41,523 nucleotides of DNA, from NCBI RefSeq assembly GCF_003935715.1, contig NZ_RHPP01000020.1, forward strand, positions 1 to 41,523. The letters are read 5' to 3'. Shown piece after piece: positions 16,086-24,853 of this stretch. Under the pieces are notes generated by a model that ran no database searches, had not been told where the DNA came from, and saw only the letters and a program-made list of their open reading frames with translations. The DNA comes from Stenotrophomonas sp. 278. GTDB taxonomy: Bacteria; Pseudomonadota; Gammaproteobacteria; Xanthomonadales; Xanthomonadaceae. A program made the translations under genes and the position numbers. Position 1 is the first letter of the stretch, and each line of letters begins with the position of its first letter.

Positions 16086-17816
16086 TCAATCCTTGGTGAC
16101 GCGATTGATCTCGGCCAATCCGGTGACGCCGGCTGCGGCCTTCACCAGCGCGGACTGACGCAAATCGTTGATACCGGCCCTCTGCGCCGCCTCGGCAATC
16201 TGAATGGCGTTGCCGCCAGCCAACACAATGACGGCGATATCTTCCGTCATCGGCATGACCTGATAGATGCCGGTGCGTCCCTTGTAGCCTTCGGTGCACT
16301 CCTCGCAACCCACGGGCTCGAACAAAGTAATGCCGGCATCGATCTGGGCCTGGGTGAATCCTTCCGCGAGCAATGCATTGGCGGGCAGCTCGACCGGGCG
16401 CTTGCAGTTGTTGCACAACCGGCGCGCAAGTCGCTGAGCAATGACCAGCGTCACCGAACTGGTGATGTTGAACGGGGCGATACCCATGTTCATCAGTCGC
16501 GCAATGGTCTGCGGTGCATCATTGGTGTGCAGAGTAGAAAGCACCATGTGGCCGGTCTGAGCCGCCTTGATCGCGATCTCGGCGGTTTCCAGATCTCGGA
16601 TTTCGCCGACCATGATGATGTCCGGATCCTGGCGCAGGAACGAACGCAGTGCGGCGGCGAAGGTCATGCCGCGCTTGTTGTTCTGCTGAACCTGATTCAC
16701 GCCGGGCAGGCGGATTTCCACCGGATCTTCTGCGGTTGAGATGTTGCGGGTTTCATCGTTCAAGATGCCCAGCGCCGTGTACAGCGACACCGTCTTACCC
16801 GAGCCAGTCGGACCTGTCACCAGCACCATTCCATAAGGCTTGTGGATGGCATCCAGGAACAACTTCTGCTGCACGTCCTCATAGCCGAGCTTGTCGATGC
16901 CAAGCTTGGCAGCACTGCCGTCCAGAATACGCAGCACGATCTTCTCGCCGAACAGCGTGGGTAGCGTGCTCACGCGGAAGTCGATCTGCTTGGTCTTGGA
17001 AAGATTAAGCTTGATGCGTCCGTCTTGCGGCACGCGCTTTTCGGCGATATCCAATTGCGACATAACCTTCAGGCGAGCCGCAATACGCTGATTGAGCTTG
17101 ACCGGCGCCTTGGCTACGTTCTTTAGCAGTCCGTCAATACGGAAGCGTACGCGGTAGTCGTCTTCGTACGGCTCAAAGTGAATATCCGATGCACCCTTGC
17201 GGATTGCATCCACCAACACCTTGTTGACGAACTTCACGACCGGGGTGTCATCTCCCTTCGCATCTACGCCCGTGTCGCCACCAGCGGCATCCTCATCGCC
17301 GCCTGCGGAGACATCCAGATCCCCCATGCCATCATCATCACCCCCCAAGCCGCCCCCGAGGGTGTCGTGCTTGGACTGCCACTGCTCGAGAGTGCGGCGA
17401 ATCTGGTCTTCGTCCACGAGAATTGGCTCCACGACCAGATTGGTGTGGAACTTGATCTCGTCCAGCGAATGGGTTGGGTCACTGGTACCAATGAAAAGCT
17501 TGCCACCGCGCTTGAACAGCGGCAGAACATGGTGTTTGCGCAGCAGCTCCTCGCTGACCAGACTGATAGCGCTCTGATTGGCATCGAACATGCCAACATC
17601 CAGCAGCGGCATACCAAACTCCAGCGCATTGGCCGCCGCCAATTGCGCCGGCGTAACCAGCTTTTTCTCAGCAAAGTACTGCGGGAGCGGTTGCTTCGCC
17701 GCGGCAGCTTTGGTCATGGCATCACGAGCAGCCGCTTCTTCAAGGGCCCCATCCTGGACCAGGCGGCGGGCAATGCCGGTGATGCCGACAAGATTGGCAG
17801 TGGCCACGGCGTTCAT
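16086..17816 (-). CDS. pilB: Type IV pilus extension ATPase PilB
   Basis: 576-aa GspE/PilB-family hexameric ATPase that powers pilus extension at the inner membrane. An N-terminal MshEN-like domain (about 1-140) is followed by an acidic, Gly/Asp-rich linker (about 152-190). The ATPase core has Walker A GPTGSGKT at 335-342, Walker B DPDIIMVGEIRD at about 397-408, and a His box around GHMVLSTLHTND (422-433). The zinc tetracysteine is present as C468-x2-C471 and C504-x2-C507. The start ATG is 53 bp after the end of the pilA copy at 17870-18280, so pilB probably lies downstream of the pilin promoter. Full length, no anomaly. Confidence 0.97.
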   Translation of the reverse strand: MNAVATANLVGITGIARRLVQDGALEEAAARDAMTKAAAAKQPLPQYFAEKKLVTPAQLAAANALEFGMPLLDVGMFDANQSAISLVSEELLRKHHVLPLFKRGGKLFIGTSDPTHSLDEIKFHTNLVVEPILVDEDQIRRTLEQWQSKHDTLGGGLGGDDDGMGDLDVSAGGDEDAAGGDTGVDAKGDDTPVVKFVNKVLVDAIRKGASDIHFEPYEDDYRVRFRIDGLLKNVAKAPVKLNQRIAARLKVMSQLDIAEKRVPQDGRIKLNLSKTKQIDFRVSTLPTLFGEKIVLRILDGSAAKLGIDKLGYEDVQQKLFLDAIHKPYGMVLVTGPTGSGKTVSLYTALGILNDETRNISTAEDPVEIRLPGVNQVQQNNKRGMTFAAALRSFLRQDPDIIMVGEIRDLETAEIAIKAAQTGHMVLSTLHTNDAPQTIARLMNMGIAPFNITSSVTLVIAQRLARRLCNNCKRPVELPANALLAEGFTQAQIDAGITLFEPVGCEECTEGYKGRTGIYQVMPMTEDIAVIVLAGGNAIQIAEAAQRAGINDLRQSALVKAAAGVTGLAEINRVTKD

Positions 17817-17869
17817 GAGGCAATTCCTTGAGAGCGTTGTTGCATTATGGCCAGCTTATGGCCAGCCGG

Positions 17870-18280
17870 CTAGCACCCCGAAGGACGGTAGCGGGCAGCG
17901 AACTCACTTCCATCGCAGGTCCAGACGCCGTTGGCAGCACGACGAAGCGTCAGCGACTTGCCATTGACGGCCGCCCCCCCTTTGACCGTGCAACTGATGG
18001 TGCCGACGCCTGAAGCGTCCAGACTGGCCGCCACCGACGTGCAGCGCTCACTGACGCGTACTCCGATGTAGTCAGGCGTCACCAAGCTCGCATCTGTGCT
18101 GTCCTGCGCCACCGACTCCATGGTGGTCTTGCCAGGCCTTATTTCCGACAGCGCAGCTCCCAGCTGGGCCTTTGCCATATAGTCTTGATACAGAGGCAAT
18201 GCGATCGCAGCAAGGATTGCAATGATCGCGACAACGATCATCAGCTCGATCAGCGTGAAACCCCGCTGGTGTTTGTACAT
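17870..18280 (-). CDS. pilA: Type IV major pilin, second copy
   Basis: 136-aa prepilin: short basic leader MYKHQRG, then [20 protein letters not shown], the class III signal cleaved and N-methylated by PilD at G-F, with Glu5 of the mature protein. Four cysteines lie in the globular domain (SERC, ISC, WTC and a C-terminal Cys). GGGGGA sits just before the ATG. The gene has its own sigma-54 promoter at 18335-18350. It is a tandem paralogue of the copy at 18424-18834: same length and near-identical N-terminal helix, but a clearly different head domain. One copy may be the major subunit and the other an alternative or minor one. Confidence 0.96.
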   Translation of the reverse strand: MYKHQRGFTLIELMIVVAIIAILAAIALPLYQDYMAKAQLGAALSEIRPGKTTMESVAQDSTDASLVTPDYIGVRVSERCTSVAASLDASGVGTISCTVKGGAAVNGKSLTLRRAANGVWTCDGSEFAARYRPSGC

Positions 18281-18334
18281 GATTCCCCCAATGTCCGATA
18301 CGTGAAAGCCGAAGAACCCAGCCAACCACACCGA

Positions 18335-18350
18335 AGCATTTTTCGTGCCA
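18335..18350 (-). promoter_or_regulatory. Sigma-54 promoter of the second pilin gene
   Basis: On the minus strand TGGCAC (18350-18345), 5 nt, ATGCT (18339-18335), a good match to the -24/-12 consensus TGGCAC-N5-TTGCW. The predicted start near 18323 gives a leader of about 40 nt. It is expected to need PilR. Confidence 0.8.
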
Positions 18351-18369
18351 ACCAACGGATATTCGGTCC

Positions 18370-18400
18370 AAAAAAGAAGGCCCCGCATAGCGGGGCCTTC
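18370..18400 (-). terminator. Intrinsic terminator of the first pilin gene
   Basis: Perfect 11-bp stem, GAAGGCCCCGC (18376-18386), loop ATA, GCGGGGCCTTC (18390-18400), followed on the minus strand by six T. It lies 24 bp after the stop of the 18424-18834 pilin gene and separates the two pilin transcripts. Confidence 0.9.
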
Positions 18401-18423
18401 CTCAGTCTGCGAGAGACTCCGAA

Positions 18424-18834
18424 TTACGGGGCCTTGCAGCCAGCCGGGATGTACTTGTCGTCCAGGCCGGTGGTGGAGCAAGCCCAGGTACCGGCAGCAG
18501 CGCGGGTCAGGGTGATGGTCTTGCCAGCAACCTTGGCATTGCCCTTCAGCACGCAAGCCAGGCTGGCGGTGCCGGCAGCGGCGTCACCGGTAGCGGTGAT
18601 GGCGCAGCGCTGGGTGGTTTCCTGCAGACCAACGTTGGCGGTGGTCGGAGTGGTGCCTTCATTCAGCAGCACTTCGGCCTGGGTCTTCCCGGGGGTGATT
18701 TCAGCCAGACCAGCAGTGGCCTGCGACTTGGCAACGTAGTCCTGGTACATCGGCAGAGCGATGGCGGCCAGGATGGCGATGATCGCGACAACGATCATCA
18801 GTTCGATGAGGGTAAAGCCCTGCTGCTTCTTCAT
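18424..18834 (-). CDS. pilA: Type IV major pilin, first copy
   Basis: 136-aa prepilin with leader MKKQQG, cleavage before F, then [20 protein letters not shown] and the helix end [11 protein letters not shown]. The head domain holds four Cys (QRC, LAC, WAC, AGC) and ends CKAP. It has its own sigma-54 promoter and a strong terminator, the normal arrangement for an abundantly made major pilin. An AGAGG motif lies in the leader upstream of the ATG. Divergent from pilC. Confidence 0.97.
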   Translation of the reverse strand: MKKQQGFTLIELMIVVAIIAILAAIALPMYQDYVAKSQATAGLAEITPGKTQAEVLLNEGTTPTTANVGLQETTQRCAITATGDAAAGTASLACVLKGNAKVAGKTITLTRAAAGTWACSTTGLDDKYIPAGCKAP

Positions 18835-18933
18835 GAGTACATCCCCTAGAGGTAGGTAAAGTTTTTGAACACCGGGCCTGCGCCTGGCCGGAAGCCGGCT
18901 GAGCAAGGCGGTTGGCCTGTGCGGGTGGATCAA

Positions 18934-18949
18934 AGCAGGTTGCGTGCCA
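18934..18949 (-). promoter_or_regulatory. Sigma-54 promoter of the first pilin gene
   Basis: On the minus strand TGGCAC (18949-18944), 5 nt, CTGCT (18938-18934), one mismatch to the -24/-12 consensus. The predicted start near 18923 gives a leader of about 90 nt before ATG 18834. Confidence 0.8.
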
Positions 18950-19194
18950 AGTCTTTGGCGACGCTCCCCAGCGTTCCCCGGGCGCAATGATGGCAGCAAT
19001 CTTCAGGATTGGAACCCCCCTCACACCAAAATGCGACCCAACCGGCATTGTGACCCCCCGCGTCACCTTCTGACGATGACGGTCCGGAACCCCGGTCACG
19101 GATTGCCCCCGCCAAAGGGATGCCACACAGGCTCGGAACCGGCTACCATTCCGGGGAGAAGCCCGCCTGGGGATGGCGCGGCTGGGGAGCCTGT

Positions 19195-20454
19195 ATGTCT
19201 GTGAGCCGTAGTGCCGTCAAGAAAGAGCCCGTGGCGCGTAACACCATGGAGCTGGTTCCGTTTGTCTGGGAGGGGACCGACAAGCGGGGCGTGAAGATGA
19301 AGGGCGAGTCGCCCGCTAAGAACGCCAACCTGTTGCGGGCCGAGCTGCGCCGCCAGGGCATCACCCCCAATGTCGTCAAGCCCAAGCCGAAGCCGCTGTT
19401 TGGCGCGGCCGGCAAGGCTGTTGGGGCGAAGGACATTGCATTCTTCAGCCGCCAAATGGCGACGATGATGAAATCCGGCGTCCCGATCGTGGGCGCGCTG
19501 GACATCATCGGCAGCGGGCACAAGAACCCGCGCATGAAGAAGATGGTGGACTCGATCCGTATGGACATCGAGGGTGGCTCCTCGTTGTACGAGGCCATCA
19601 GTAAGCACCCGGTCCAGTTCGATGAGCTGTACCGCAATCTGGTCAAGGCCGGTGAAGGTGCCGGTGTACTGGAAACCGTGCTGGATACGGTGGCGACCTA
19701 TAAGGAAAATCTGGAAGCACTCAAGGGCAAGATCAAGAAGGCCCTGTTCTATCCGATCATGGTCTTTGCCGTTGCACTCATCGTCAGCGGCGTTCTGCTG
19801 GTGTGGGTGGTTCCGCAGTTCGAAGACGTCTTCAAGGGCTTCGGTGCCGAGTTGCCGGCCTTCACCCAGATGATCGTGAACATGTCCAGGTTCATGGTTT
19901 CGTGGTGGTGGTTGCTGCTCATTATTATCGTCGGTTCAGTGGTCGGCTTCATCGCGGCCTACAAGCGCTCACCCAAGATGCAGCACACCATGGATCGCCT
20001 GATTCTCAAGGTACCGGTCATTGGTGCACTGATGCACAACAGCGCCATCGCCCGCTTCTCCCGCACCACCGCCGTGACCTTCAAGGCCGGTGTGCCGCTG
20101 GTGGAGGCACTGGGCATCGTGGCCGGCGCTACCGGGAACAAAGTGTACGAAGAAGCCGTGCTGCGCATGCGCGACGACGTATCGGTCGGTTTCCCGGTCA
20201 ACATGGCCATGAAGCAGACCAACCTGTTCCCGCACATGGTCATCCAGATGACCGCCATCGGTGAAGAGGCCGGTGCCCTGGACGCCATGCTGTTCAAGGT
20301 GGCGGACTACTTCGAGCAGGAAGTGAACAACGCGGTCGACGCGCTGAGCAGCCTGCTGGAGCCGATTGTGATGGTGGTTATTGGTACCATCGTCGGCGGC
20401 ATGGTCATCGGTATGTACCTGCCGATCTTCAAGCTCGCCTCGGTCGTCGGATAA
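19195..20454 (+). CDS. pilC: Type IV pilus inner-membrane platform protein PilC
   Basis: 419 aa, GspF/PilC family: the polytopic platform that couples PilB to pilin assembly. Two repeated T2SSF domains are visible, about residues 80-205 (FFSRQMATMMKSGVPIVGAL) and 285-405 (FSRTTAVTFKAGVPLVEALG), each followed by hydrophobic helices, with a membrane segment around 228-250 and a final one near the C-terminus. GGGGAG 6 nt upstream fixes the start at 19195. Divergent from the pilins; pilD follows after 7 bp. Confidence 0.97.
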   Translation: MSVSRSAVKKEPVARNTMELVPFVWEGTDKRGVKMKGESPAKNANLLRAELRRQGITPNVVKPKPKPLFGAAGKAVGAKDIAFFSRQMATMMKSGVPIVGALDIIGSGHKNPRMKKMVDSIRMDIEGGSSLYEAISKHPVQFDELYRNLVKAGEGAGVLETVLDTVATYKENLEALKGKIKKALFYPIMVFAVALIVSGVLLVWVVPQFEDVFKGFGAELPAFTQMIVNMSRFMVSWWWLLLIIIVGSVVGFIAAYKRSPKMQHTMDRLILKVPVIGALMHNSAIARFSRTTAVTFKAGVPLVEALGIVAGATGNKVYEEAVLRMRDDVSVGFPVNMAMKQTNLFPHMVIQMTAIGEEAGALDAMLFKVADYFEQEVNNAVDALSSLLEPIVMVVIGTIVGGMVIGMYLPIFKLASVVG

Positions 20455-20461
20455 CAACTAC

Positions 20462-21325
20462 ATGGCTTTTCTGGATCAGCACCCCGGCCTCGGCTTTCCC
20501 GCCGCGGCCGGACTGGGACTGCTTATCGGCAGCTTCCTCAACGTCGTCATCCTGCGCCTGCCCAAGCGGCTGGAGTGGCAGTGGCGGCGCGATGCCCGTG
20601 AAGTGCTGGAACTGGAAGACATCTACGAGCCACCACCGCCAGGCATTGTGGTGGAGCCGTCACACTGCCCGCACTGCAAGCACAAGCTGAGCTGGTACGA
20701 GAACATCCCGCTGTTCAGCTGGCTGATCCAGCGCGGCAAGTGCCGCCATTGCCACGCCCCCATCTCCATCCAGTACCCGCTGGTGGAGCTGGTCACCTGC
20801 CTGCTGGTCGTGGCCAGCGTGTGGCAGTTCGGCTTTGGCTGGCAGGGCTTCGGGGCCATTGTGCTGAGCTGCTTCCTGGTCGCCCTTTCCGGGATCGACC
20901 TGCGCACCCAGCTGCTGCCCGATCAGCTCACCTTGCCATTGATGTGGCTGGGGCTGATCGCCAGCGTAGACAACCTGTACATGCCGGCCAAGCCTGCCCT
21001 GCTGGGTGCCCTGGTGGGCTACCTGTCGCTGTGGTCGGTGTGGTGGCTGTTCAAGCAGATCACCGGCAAGGAAGGCATGGGCCACGGCGACTTCAAGCTG
21101 CTGGCGGCGCTGGGGGCCTGGTGCGGGCTGAAGGGCATCCTGCCGATCATCCTGCTTTCGTCGGTCATCGGAGCCATCATCGGCACGATCTGGCTGTACT
21201 CGCGCGGCCGCGACAAGGCCACGCCGATTCCGTTCGGTCCCTATCTGGCCATTGCAGGCTGGATCGTGTTCATGTGGGGCGAGCCGTTGATCGACGGCTA
21301 TATGAGAATTTCCGGCCTGCGCTGA
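20462..21325 (+). CDS. pilD: Prepilin peptidase / N-methyltransferase PilD
   Basis: 287-aa integral membrane aspartyl protease that cleaves and N-methylates prepilins (and type II secretion pseudopilins). The cytoplasmic zinc motif is intact: C69-x2-C72 and C94-x2-C97. The catalytic aspartates are D146 in SGIDLRTQ and D210 in GMGHGDFK. About seven hydrophobic helices follow. It starts 7 bp after the pilC stop and is followed by coaE after 10 bp, the standard pilC-pilD-coaE operon. Confidence 0.97.
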   Translation: MAFLDQHPGLGFPAAAGLGLLIGSFLNVVILRLPKRLEWQWRRDAREVLELEDIYEPPPPGIVVEPSHCPHCKHKLSWYENIPLFSWLIQRGKCRHCHAPISIQYPLVELVTCLLVVASVWQFGFGWQGFGAIVLSCFLVALSGIDLRTQLLPDQLTLPLMWLGLIASVDNLYMPAKPALLGALVGYLSLWSVWWLFKQITGKEGMGHGDFKLLAALGAWCGLKGILPIILLSSVIGAIIGTIWLYSRGRDKATPIPFGPYLAIAGWIVFMWGEPLIDGYMRISGLR

Positions 21326-21335
21326 GGGCCTGCCG

Positions 21336-21953
21336 ATGAGCCGGTTCGTCATTGGATTGACCGGCGGCGTGGCCGCCGGCAAAAGCGAAGTCAGCCGGCG
21401 CTTCGAGGCGCTGGGGGTGACCGTGGCCGATGCCGACCTGGCCGCGCGCGCGGTGGTGGCCCCGGGAAGCGAAGGGCTTGAGCGCATCGTCGGGCATTTT
21501 GGCGCGGGCATTCTGCTGGCCGATGGCCAGCTGGACCGCCCTGCCCTGCGCGAGCGGATCTTCGCCTCGGCGGAGGAGCGGCAGGCGCTGGAGGCGATCA
21601 CCCATCCGGCCATCCGGCAGATGCTGCGGGAGACGTGCGAAGCGGCTCCTGGGCCTTATGCGATCGCTGCGATTCCGCTGCTGACCGAAGCCGGTGGGCG
21701 TGCGCAGTACCCCTGGCTGGACCGCATTCTGGTGGTGGATGCACCGGTGGCCGTGCAGCATGCGCGGCTGATGCTGCGCGATGGCAGCACCCCTGAACTG
21801 GCGGACCGCATGATTGCGGCGCAGGCGAGCCGCGAGGCGCGGTTGGCGCTGGCCGATGATGTGGTGGTGAATGATGGGCACCCGGATGCGTTGGAGGCCG
21901 AGGTGTTGCGGTTGGATGGGGTGTATCGGGAGTTGGCCGGCATCGCGCGTTGA
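21336..21953 (+). CDS. coaE: Dephospho-CoA kinase
   Basis: 205-aa P-loop kinase catalysing the last step of coenzyme A synthesis (dephospho-CoA + ATP). The P-loop GGVAAGKS covers residues 10-17, followed by the DADLAAR motif (about 33-39) typical of CoaE, and DRILVVDAP and a helical RMIAAQASREARL segment further on. Cytoplasmic. Last gene of the pilC-pilD-coaE run. Its TGA stop is the first three bases of a SMAG palindrome. Confidence 0.97.
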   Translation: MSRFVIGLTGGVAAGKSEVSRRFEALGVTVADADLAARAVVAPGSEGLERIVGHFGAGILLADGQLDRPALRERIFASAEERQALEAITHPAIRQMLRETCEAAPGPYAIAAIPLLTEAGGRAQYPWLDRILVVDAPVAVQHARLMLRDGSTPELADRMIAAQASREARLALADDVVVNDGHPDALEAEVLRLDGVYRELAGIAR

Positions 21954-21969
21954 CGCGCATGGCGCGTCA
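21951..21969. repeat. SMAG palindrome carrying the coaE stop
   Basis: TGACGCGCATGGCGCGTCA, arms of 8 bp around ATG. Its first three bases are the coaE stop codon. It is identical to the palindromes at 3338-3356 and 4516-4534. Confidence 0.75.
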
Positions 21970-21998
21970 CCACGGGGCAGCCATGCGCGTCATGCTCG

Positions 21999-23366
21999 TC
22001 AGGCGGCGGGGCTGAACTTCAGGGTGGCGATTACGCCGCGGGTTTCGCCGGGTCGTACGCTGACCTGCCAGCCGTACAGGTCGCACAGCCGGCTGACGAT
22101 CGAAAGGCCGATGCCGCCGCCCTGCGAGTGGCCGGCGTGGGTCCCGCGGTAACCGCGCTGGAACAGCTTGGCGGCATCCTCGGCGCTCAGTCCGGGGCCG
22201 CTGTCGATGACATCGACCTGGTCGCCGGTGACCCTGACCCGCACCGAGCCTTCCTGCGAATACTTCACGGCATTGCCGATGAGGTTGCCCAGTGCGACCG
22301 AAAGCGCCGATTCCGGGGCATCGACGACCAGCTCGCGGTCACCCTCCACCACCAGCTCCAGCGGCTTGCCGCCAAGCTGGGCGCGGTGGGCTTCCAGCAG
22401 CTGCTCGGCGACGCGCGAGACGTTGCTGCTGCCCTGCCCGCGCTCGTTGCGCGAAAGCAACAGCAGCGAACCGATCAGGTCGGTGCATTGCTGTTCGGCA
22501 CGCTGGATGCGCTGCAGGCGCTGCAGCACCTTGGGGTCGAGATCGGGCCGGGTGAGCAGCAGTTCGGTTGCGCCGCGGATCACCGCCAGCGGGGTGCGTA
22601 GTTCGTGGCTGACGTCGGCATTGAACTCGCGGTCGCGCTGGACCACTTCGGTCAGGCGCGCGGAATAGTCGTCCAGGGCCTGCGCCAGCTGGCCGACCTC
22701 GTCATCCGGGAATCGCGGGGCCAGCGGCTCGGGCTCGCTGGTGCCGCCACGGTAGGCGCGCAAGCGCGCGGCCAGGTCGGAGACCGGCTTCATCACCTTG
22801 GAGGCCGACCACCAGCCCAGCACCCACGACAGCAGGCTGAATACCAGCACCGAGAAGAACAGCGCGCGCTTGAGCTGCTGCTCGACACGGATGCTCTCGG
22901 TCATGTCGTACGCAAGGAAGAACCAGGCATCTGGCGTCTTGCGTACGGCAAGTTTGTAGGAGAAAGCTTTCCCGTTGTCCTCAAGCCCGGTGACGTTGTG
23001 GTTGCCGTTGGGCAGTTCAGCCCACTCCGGGCGCTCTTCGCGCACCCGATCAAACTTGTCCGGCGTGTACACGAACGCCCGGATCTGCTGCACCGGAAGA
23101 TCCGGGCTGCGCGAAGGATCGATCTGGAAGCGCCGGGCGTATTCGTCGATGTTGCGATTCATCACGTCTTCGACCAGCTGGTTCTCCACACGGGCGCGGG
23201 CCCAGTTGGTGGCGAACGCAAACAGCGTGGTCAGGCAGAAGCCCAACAGCACGAACGAGACGATGATGCGGCTGCGCAGCCGGCGCCGATACGGCGCACG
23301 GCGGCGCCCCCCTGTGGTCGGCACTGGATCAGGCTTCCGGCGCGGCGATGCGGTATCCGATGCCAT
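21999..23366 (-). CDS. colS: ColS-like sensor histidine kinase
   Basis: 455 aa. Membrane helix at about 33-52, a periplasmic loop of about 110 residues, a second helix at about 168-188, HAMP, HisKA with H254 in DVSHELRTPLAV, then the ATPase domain with DSGPGLS and GGGIGLSIV. The periplasmic loop contains ExxE (E114-W-A-E117), the iron/zinc-sensing motif reported for ColS of pseudomonads. The start at 23366 overlaps the regulator gene by 38 bp; a GTG at 23324 with GGAAG upstream is a plausible shorter start. The ColS name rests on the ExxE motif and the position next to the pil cluster, as I recall for xanthomonads; the kinase call itself is firm. Confidence 0.88.
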   Translation of the reverse strand: MASDTASPRRKPDPVPTTGGRRRAPYRRRLRSRIIVSFVLLGFCLTTLFAFATNWARARVENQLVEDVMNRNIDEYARRFQIDPSRSPDLPVQQIRAFVYTPDKFDRVREERPEWAELPNGNHNVTGLEDNGKAFSYKLAVRKTPDAWFFLAYDMTESIRVEQQLKRALFFSVLVFSLLSWVLGWWSASKVMKPVSDLAARLRAYRGGTSEPEPLAPRFPDDEVGQLAQALDDYSARLTEVVQRDREFNADVSHELRTPLAVIRGATELLLTRPDLDPKVLQRLQRIQRAEQQCTDLIGSLLLLSRNERGQGSSNVSRVAEQLLEAHRAQLGGKPLELVVEGDRELVVDAPESALSVALGNLIGNAVKYSQEGSVRVRVTGDQVDVIDSGPGLSAEDAAKLFQRGYRGTHAGHSQGGGIGLSIVSRLCDLYGWQVSVRPGETRGVIATLKFSPAA

Positions 23367-24006
23367 GGCGGGTCTGGATCAGCGGTACTTCAAACGGCTT
23401 GTCCACCACGGCACGCAGGCCGTGGATATGGACCCGGAGCGAGTCCGAATCCGGCAGTTCCTCACCCCACACGCGGGTTTCCAGCTCCTGGCGGGTCACC
23501 ACGGCCGGCGCGGCCTCCATCAGGGCCTGCAGGATCTTCAGTGCGGTCGGGTTGAGCTGCAGCAGCTTGCCCTGGCGGCGCACTTCCAGGGTGTCGAGGT
23601 TGTATTCCAGGTCGCCGGTCTCCAGCACCCGGGTCTGCACCCCTTTACCGCGGCGCGAGAGGGCATTGAGGCGAACTTCCACTTCCTGCAGCGCGAATGG
23701 CTTGATCAGGTAGTCGTCTGCGCCGGAATCGAAGCCGGCCAGCTTGTTGTCCAGCGAATCACGGGCGGTGAGCATCAACACCGGCGTCTGCTTGCGCGCT
23801 TCGTTGCGGAGCTTGCGGCAGACCTCGATGCCGTCCATGCCGGGCAGGTTGAGGTCCAGAACGATGGCATCGAATTCATGCACAACCGCCAGATGCAGTC
23901 CGGTGACGCCATCGGCGGCAAAATCCACGGTATGGCCGCGATCTTCCAGGTAATCCCCCAGATTGGCGGCGATATCGCTGTTGTCTTCAATAACTAGAAT
24001 GCGCAC
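23329..24006 (-). CDS. colR: ColR-like OmpR-family response regulator
   Basis: 225 aa. The receiver domain has acidic residues ED at 7-8, phospho-acceptor D51 in VLDLNLPG and K102 in YLIKPFAL. The C-terminal winged helix (about 130-220) ends in LRVHIHGLRAVVDKPF and QTRHGIGYRI, the usual OmpR/PhoB recognition pattern. Cytoplasmic transcription factor, partner of the overlapping sensor kinase. AGAGG lies upstream of the ATG. ColR in related bacteria controls envelope and metal-stress genes; targets here are not visible. Confidence 0.88.
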   Translation of the reverse strand: MRILVIEDNSDIAANLGDYLEDRGHTVDFAADGVTGLHLAVVHEFDAIVLDLNLPGMDGIEVCRKLRNEARKQTPVLMLTARDSLDNKLAGFDSGADDYLIKPFALQEVEVRLNALSRRGKGVQTRVLETGDLEYNLDTLEVRRQGKLLQLNPTALKILQALMEAAPAVVTRQELETRVWGEELPDSDSLRVHIHGLRAVVDKPFEVPLIQTRHGIGYRIAAPEA

Positions 24007-24036
24007 TGGAACCTCTGGTTCGTAAATAGGTCACTG

Positions 24037-24065
24037 CCCCTCGCGCCAGCACAGCGCGCGAGGGG
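24037..24065. repeat. 10-bp hairpin between colR and the 24138 gene
   Basis: CCCCTCGCGC (24037-24046) pairs with GCGCGAGGGG (24056-24065). It could end the minus-strand transcript of the 24138-24620 gene, but no T run follows. Confidence 0.4.
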
Positions 24066-24137
24066 TCACGTTCAGCTAGCGAACGATACAGCGTCCAGTC
24101 TTAACATTTCGTACCGACGGCCGGGCGTGAAGGCGGC

Positions 24138-24620
24138 TCACCGTCCGCCAGTCGGGGCGTAGTTATTGAAGCGCTGGTTGTTGTTCATGACGTTGCGGGC
24201 GGCCTCCTCGGCCTTGCGACGCTGCGCCACCGTCATGCAGACGTTCTGCGGGAAGTTGCTGCCGGTGCTGCGTTCGCGACGGCACACCAGGCGGCTGTCA
24301 GCATGGGCCTCGGTCAGAATCACGTTGACCTTTTCCTGCTGGTTGAAGATCTCCGTCTTCGTCTGCGGCGAGACCTCACTGATGTGGGTGTGCTCGCCCA
24401 TGAGCGTCGAAATGCGGCTCAACGCCTGCCGCACGGCGCTTTTCTCCTCCATGCTGATCTCGCTGTAGCGCTCGCTGCCAATCGCCTTTTCAACTTCCTG
24501 GATCTGTTCGGCCACCGGGGCGGTCGAATTCATCTGCACAGCTTCCTTGCTGCCCTTCTCCTTGGCCTGCGTAGCGCCGGCCACACACAACAGCACTGCA
24601 ATCGACAACATGCGGATCAT
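24138..24620 (-). CDS. Small exported protein, unknown function
   Basis: 160 aa. Residues 1-19 (MIRMLSIAVLLCVAGATQAK) are a Sec signal peptide; the rest is hydrophilic and helical, with a heptad-rich middle (IQEVEKAIGSERYSEISMEE) and two Cys, one in RLVCRRERSTGSNFPQNVC, then an Asn-rich tail. I do not recognise a named domain, though the CRR-TGS-C pattern is common in small periplasmic proteins of xanthomonads. GGGAGAG sits 5 nt before ATG 24620. Probably periplasmic. Confidence 0.85.
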   Translation of the reverse strand: MIRMLSIAVLLCVAGATQAKEKGSKEAVQMNSTAPVAEQIQEVEKAIGSERYSEISMEEKSAVRQALSRISTLMGEHTHISEVSPQTKTEIFNQQEKVNVILTEAHADSRLVCRRERSTGSNFPQNVCMTVAQRRKAEEAARNVMNNNQRFNNYAPTGGR

Positions 24621-24700
24621 TGGTCTCTCCCATTCCATCCATGAACGAAGCCCTAACTGTACGAGCGGGAATGGCGCTCGGCAATGTGCCGGTAGACATG

Positions 24701-24734
24701 AAAAGAAAAAGACCCGGGTGGCTGCCCACCCGGG
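24701..24734 (-). terminator. Intrinsic terminator downstream of rimK
   Basis: CCCGGGTGG (24713-24721) and CCACCCGGG (24726-24734) form a 9-bp stem with a 4-nt loop; the minus strand continues TCTTTTTCTTTT. It lies about 120 bp after the rimK stop. Confidence 0.85.
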
Positions 24735-24853
24735 CCTGAAGTCATTCCCGATTACCGTTTTCTGCTGAGGAGGGCAGAGCTGCGGTTCGTCGAAGCCTAC
24801 TCGGGGGTCGATTAAACCCGTGTTAAAACCGGCCACCTCAGCTCAAATAATTC

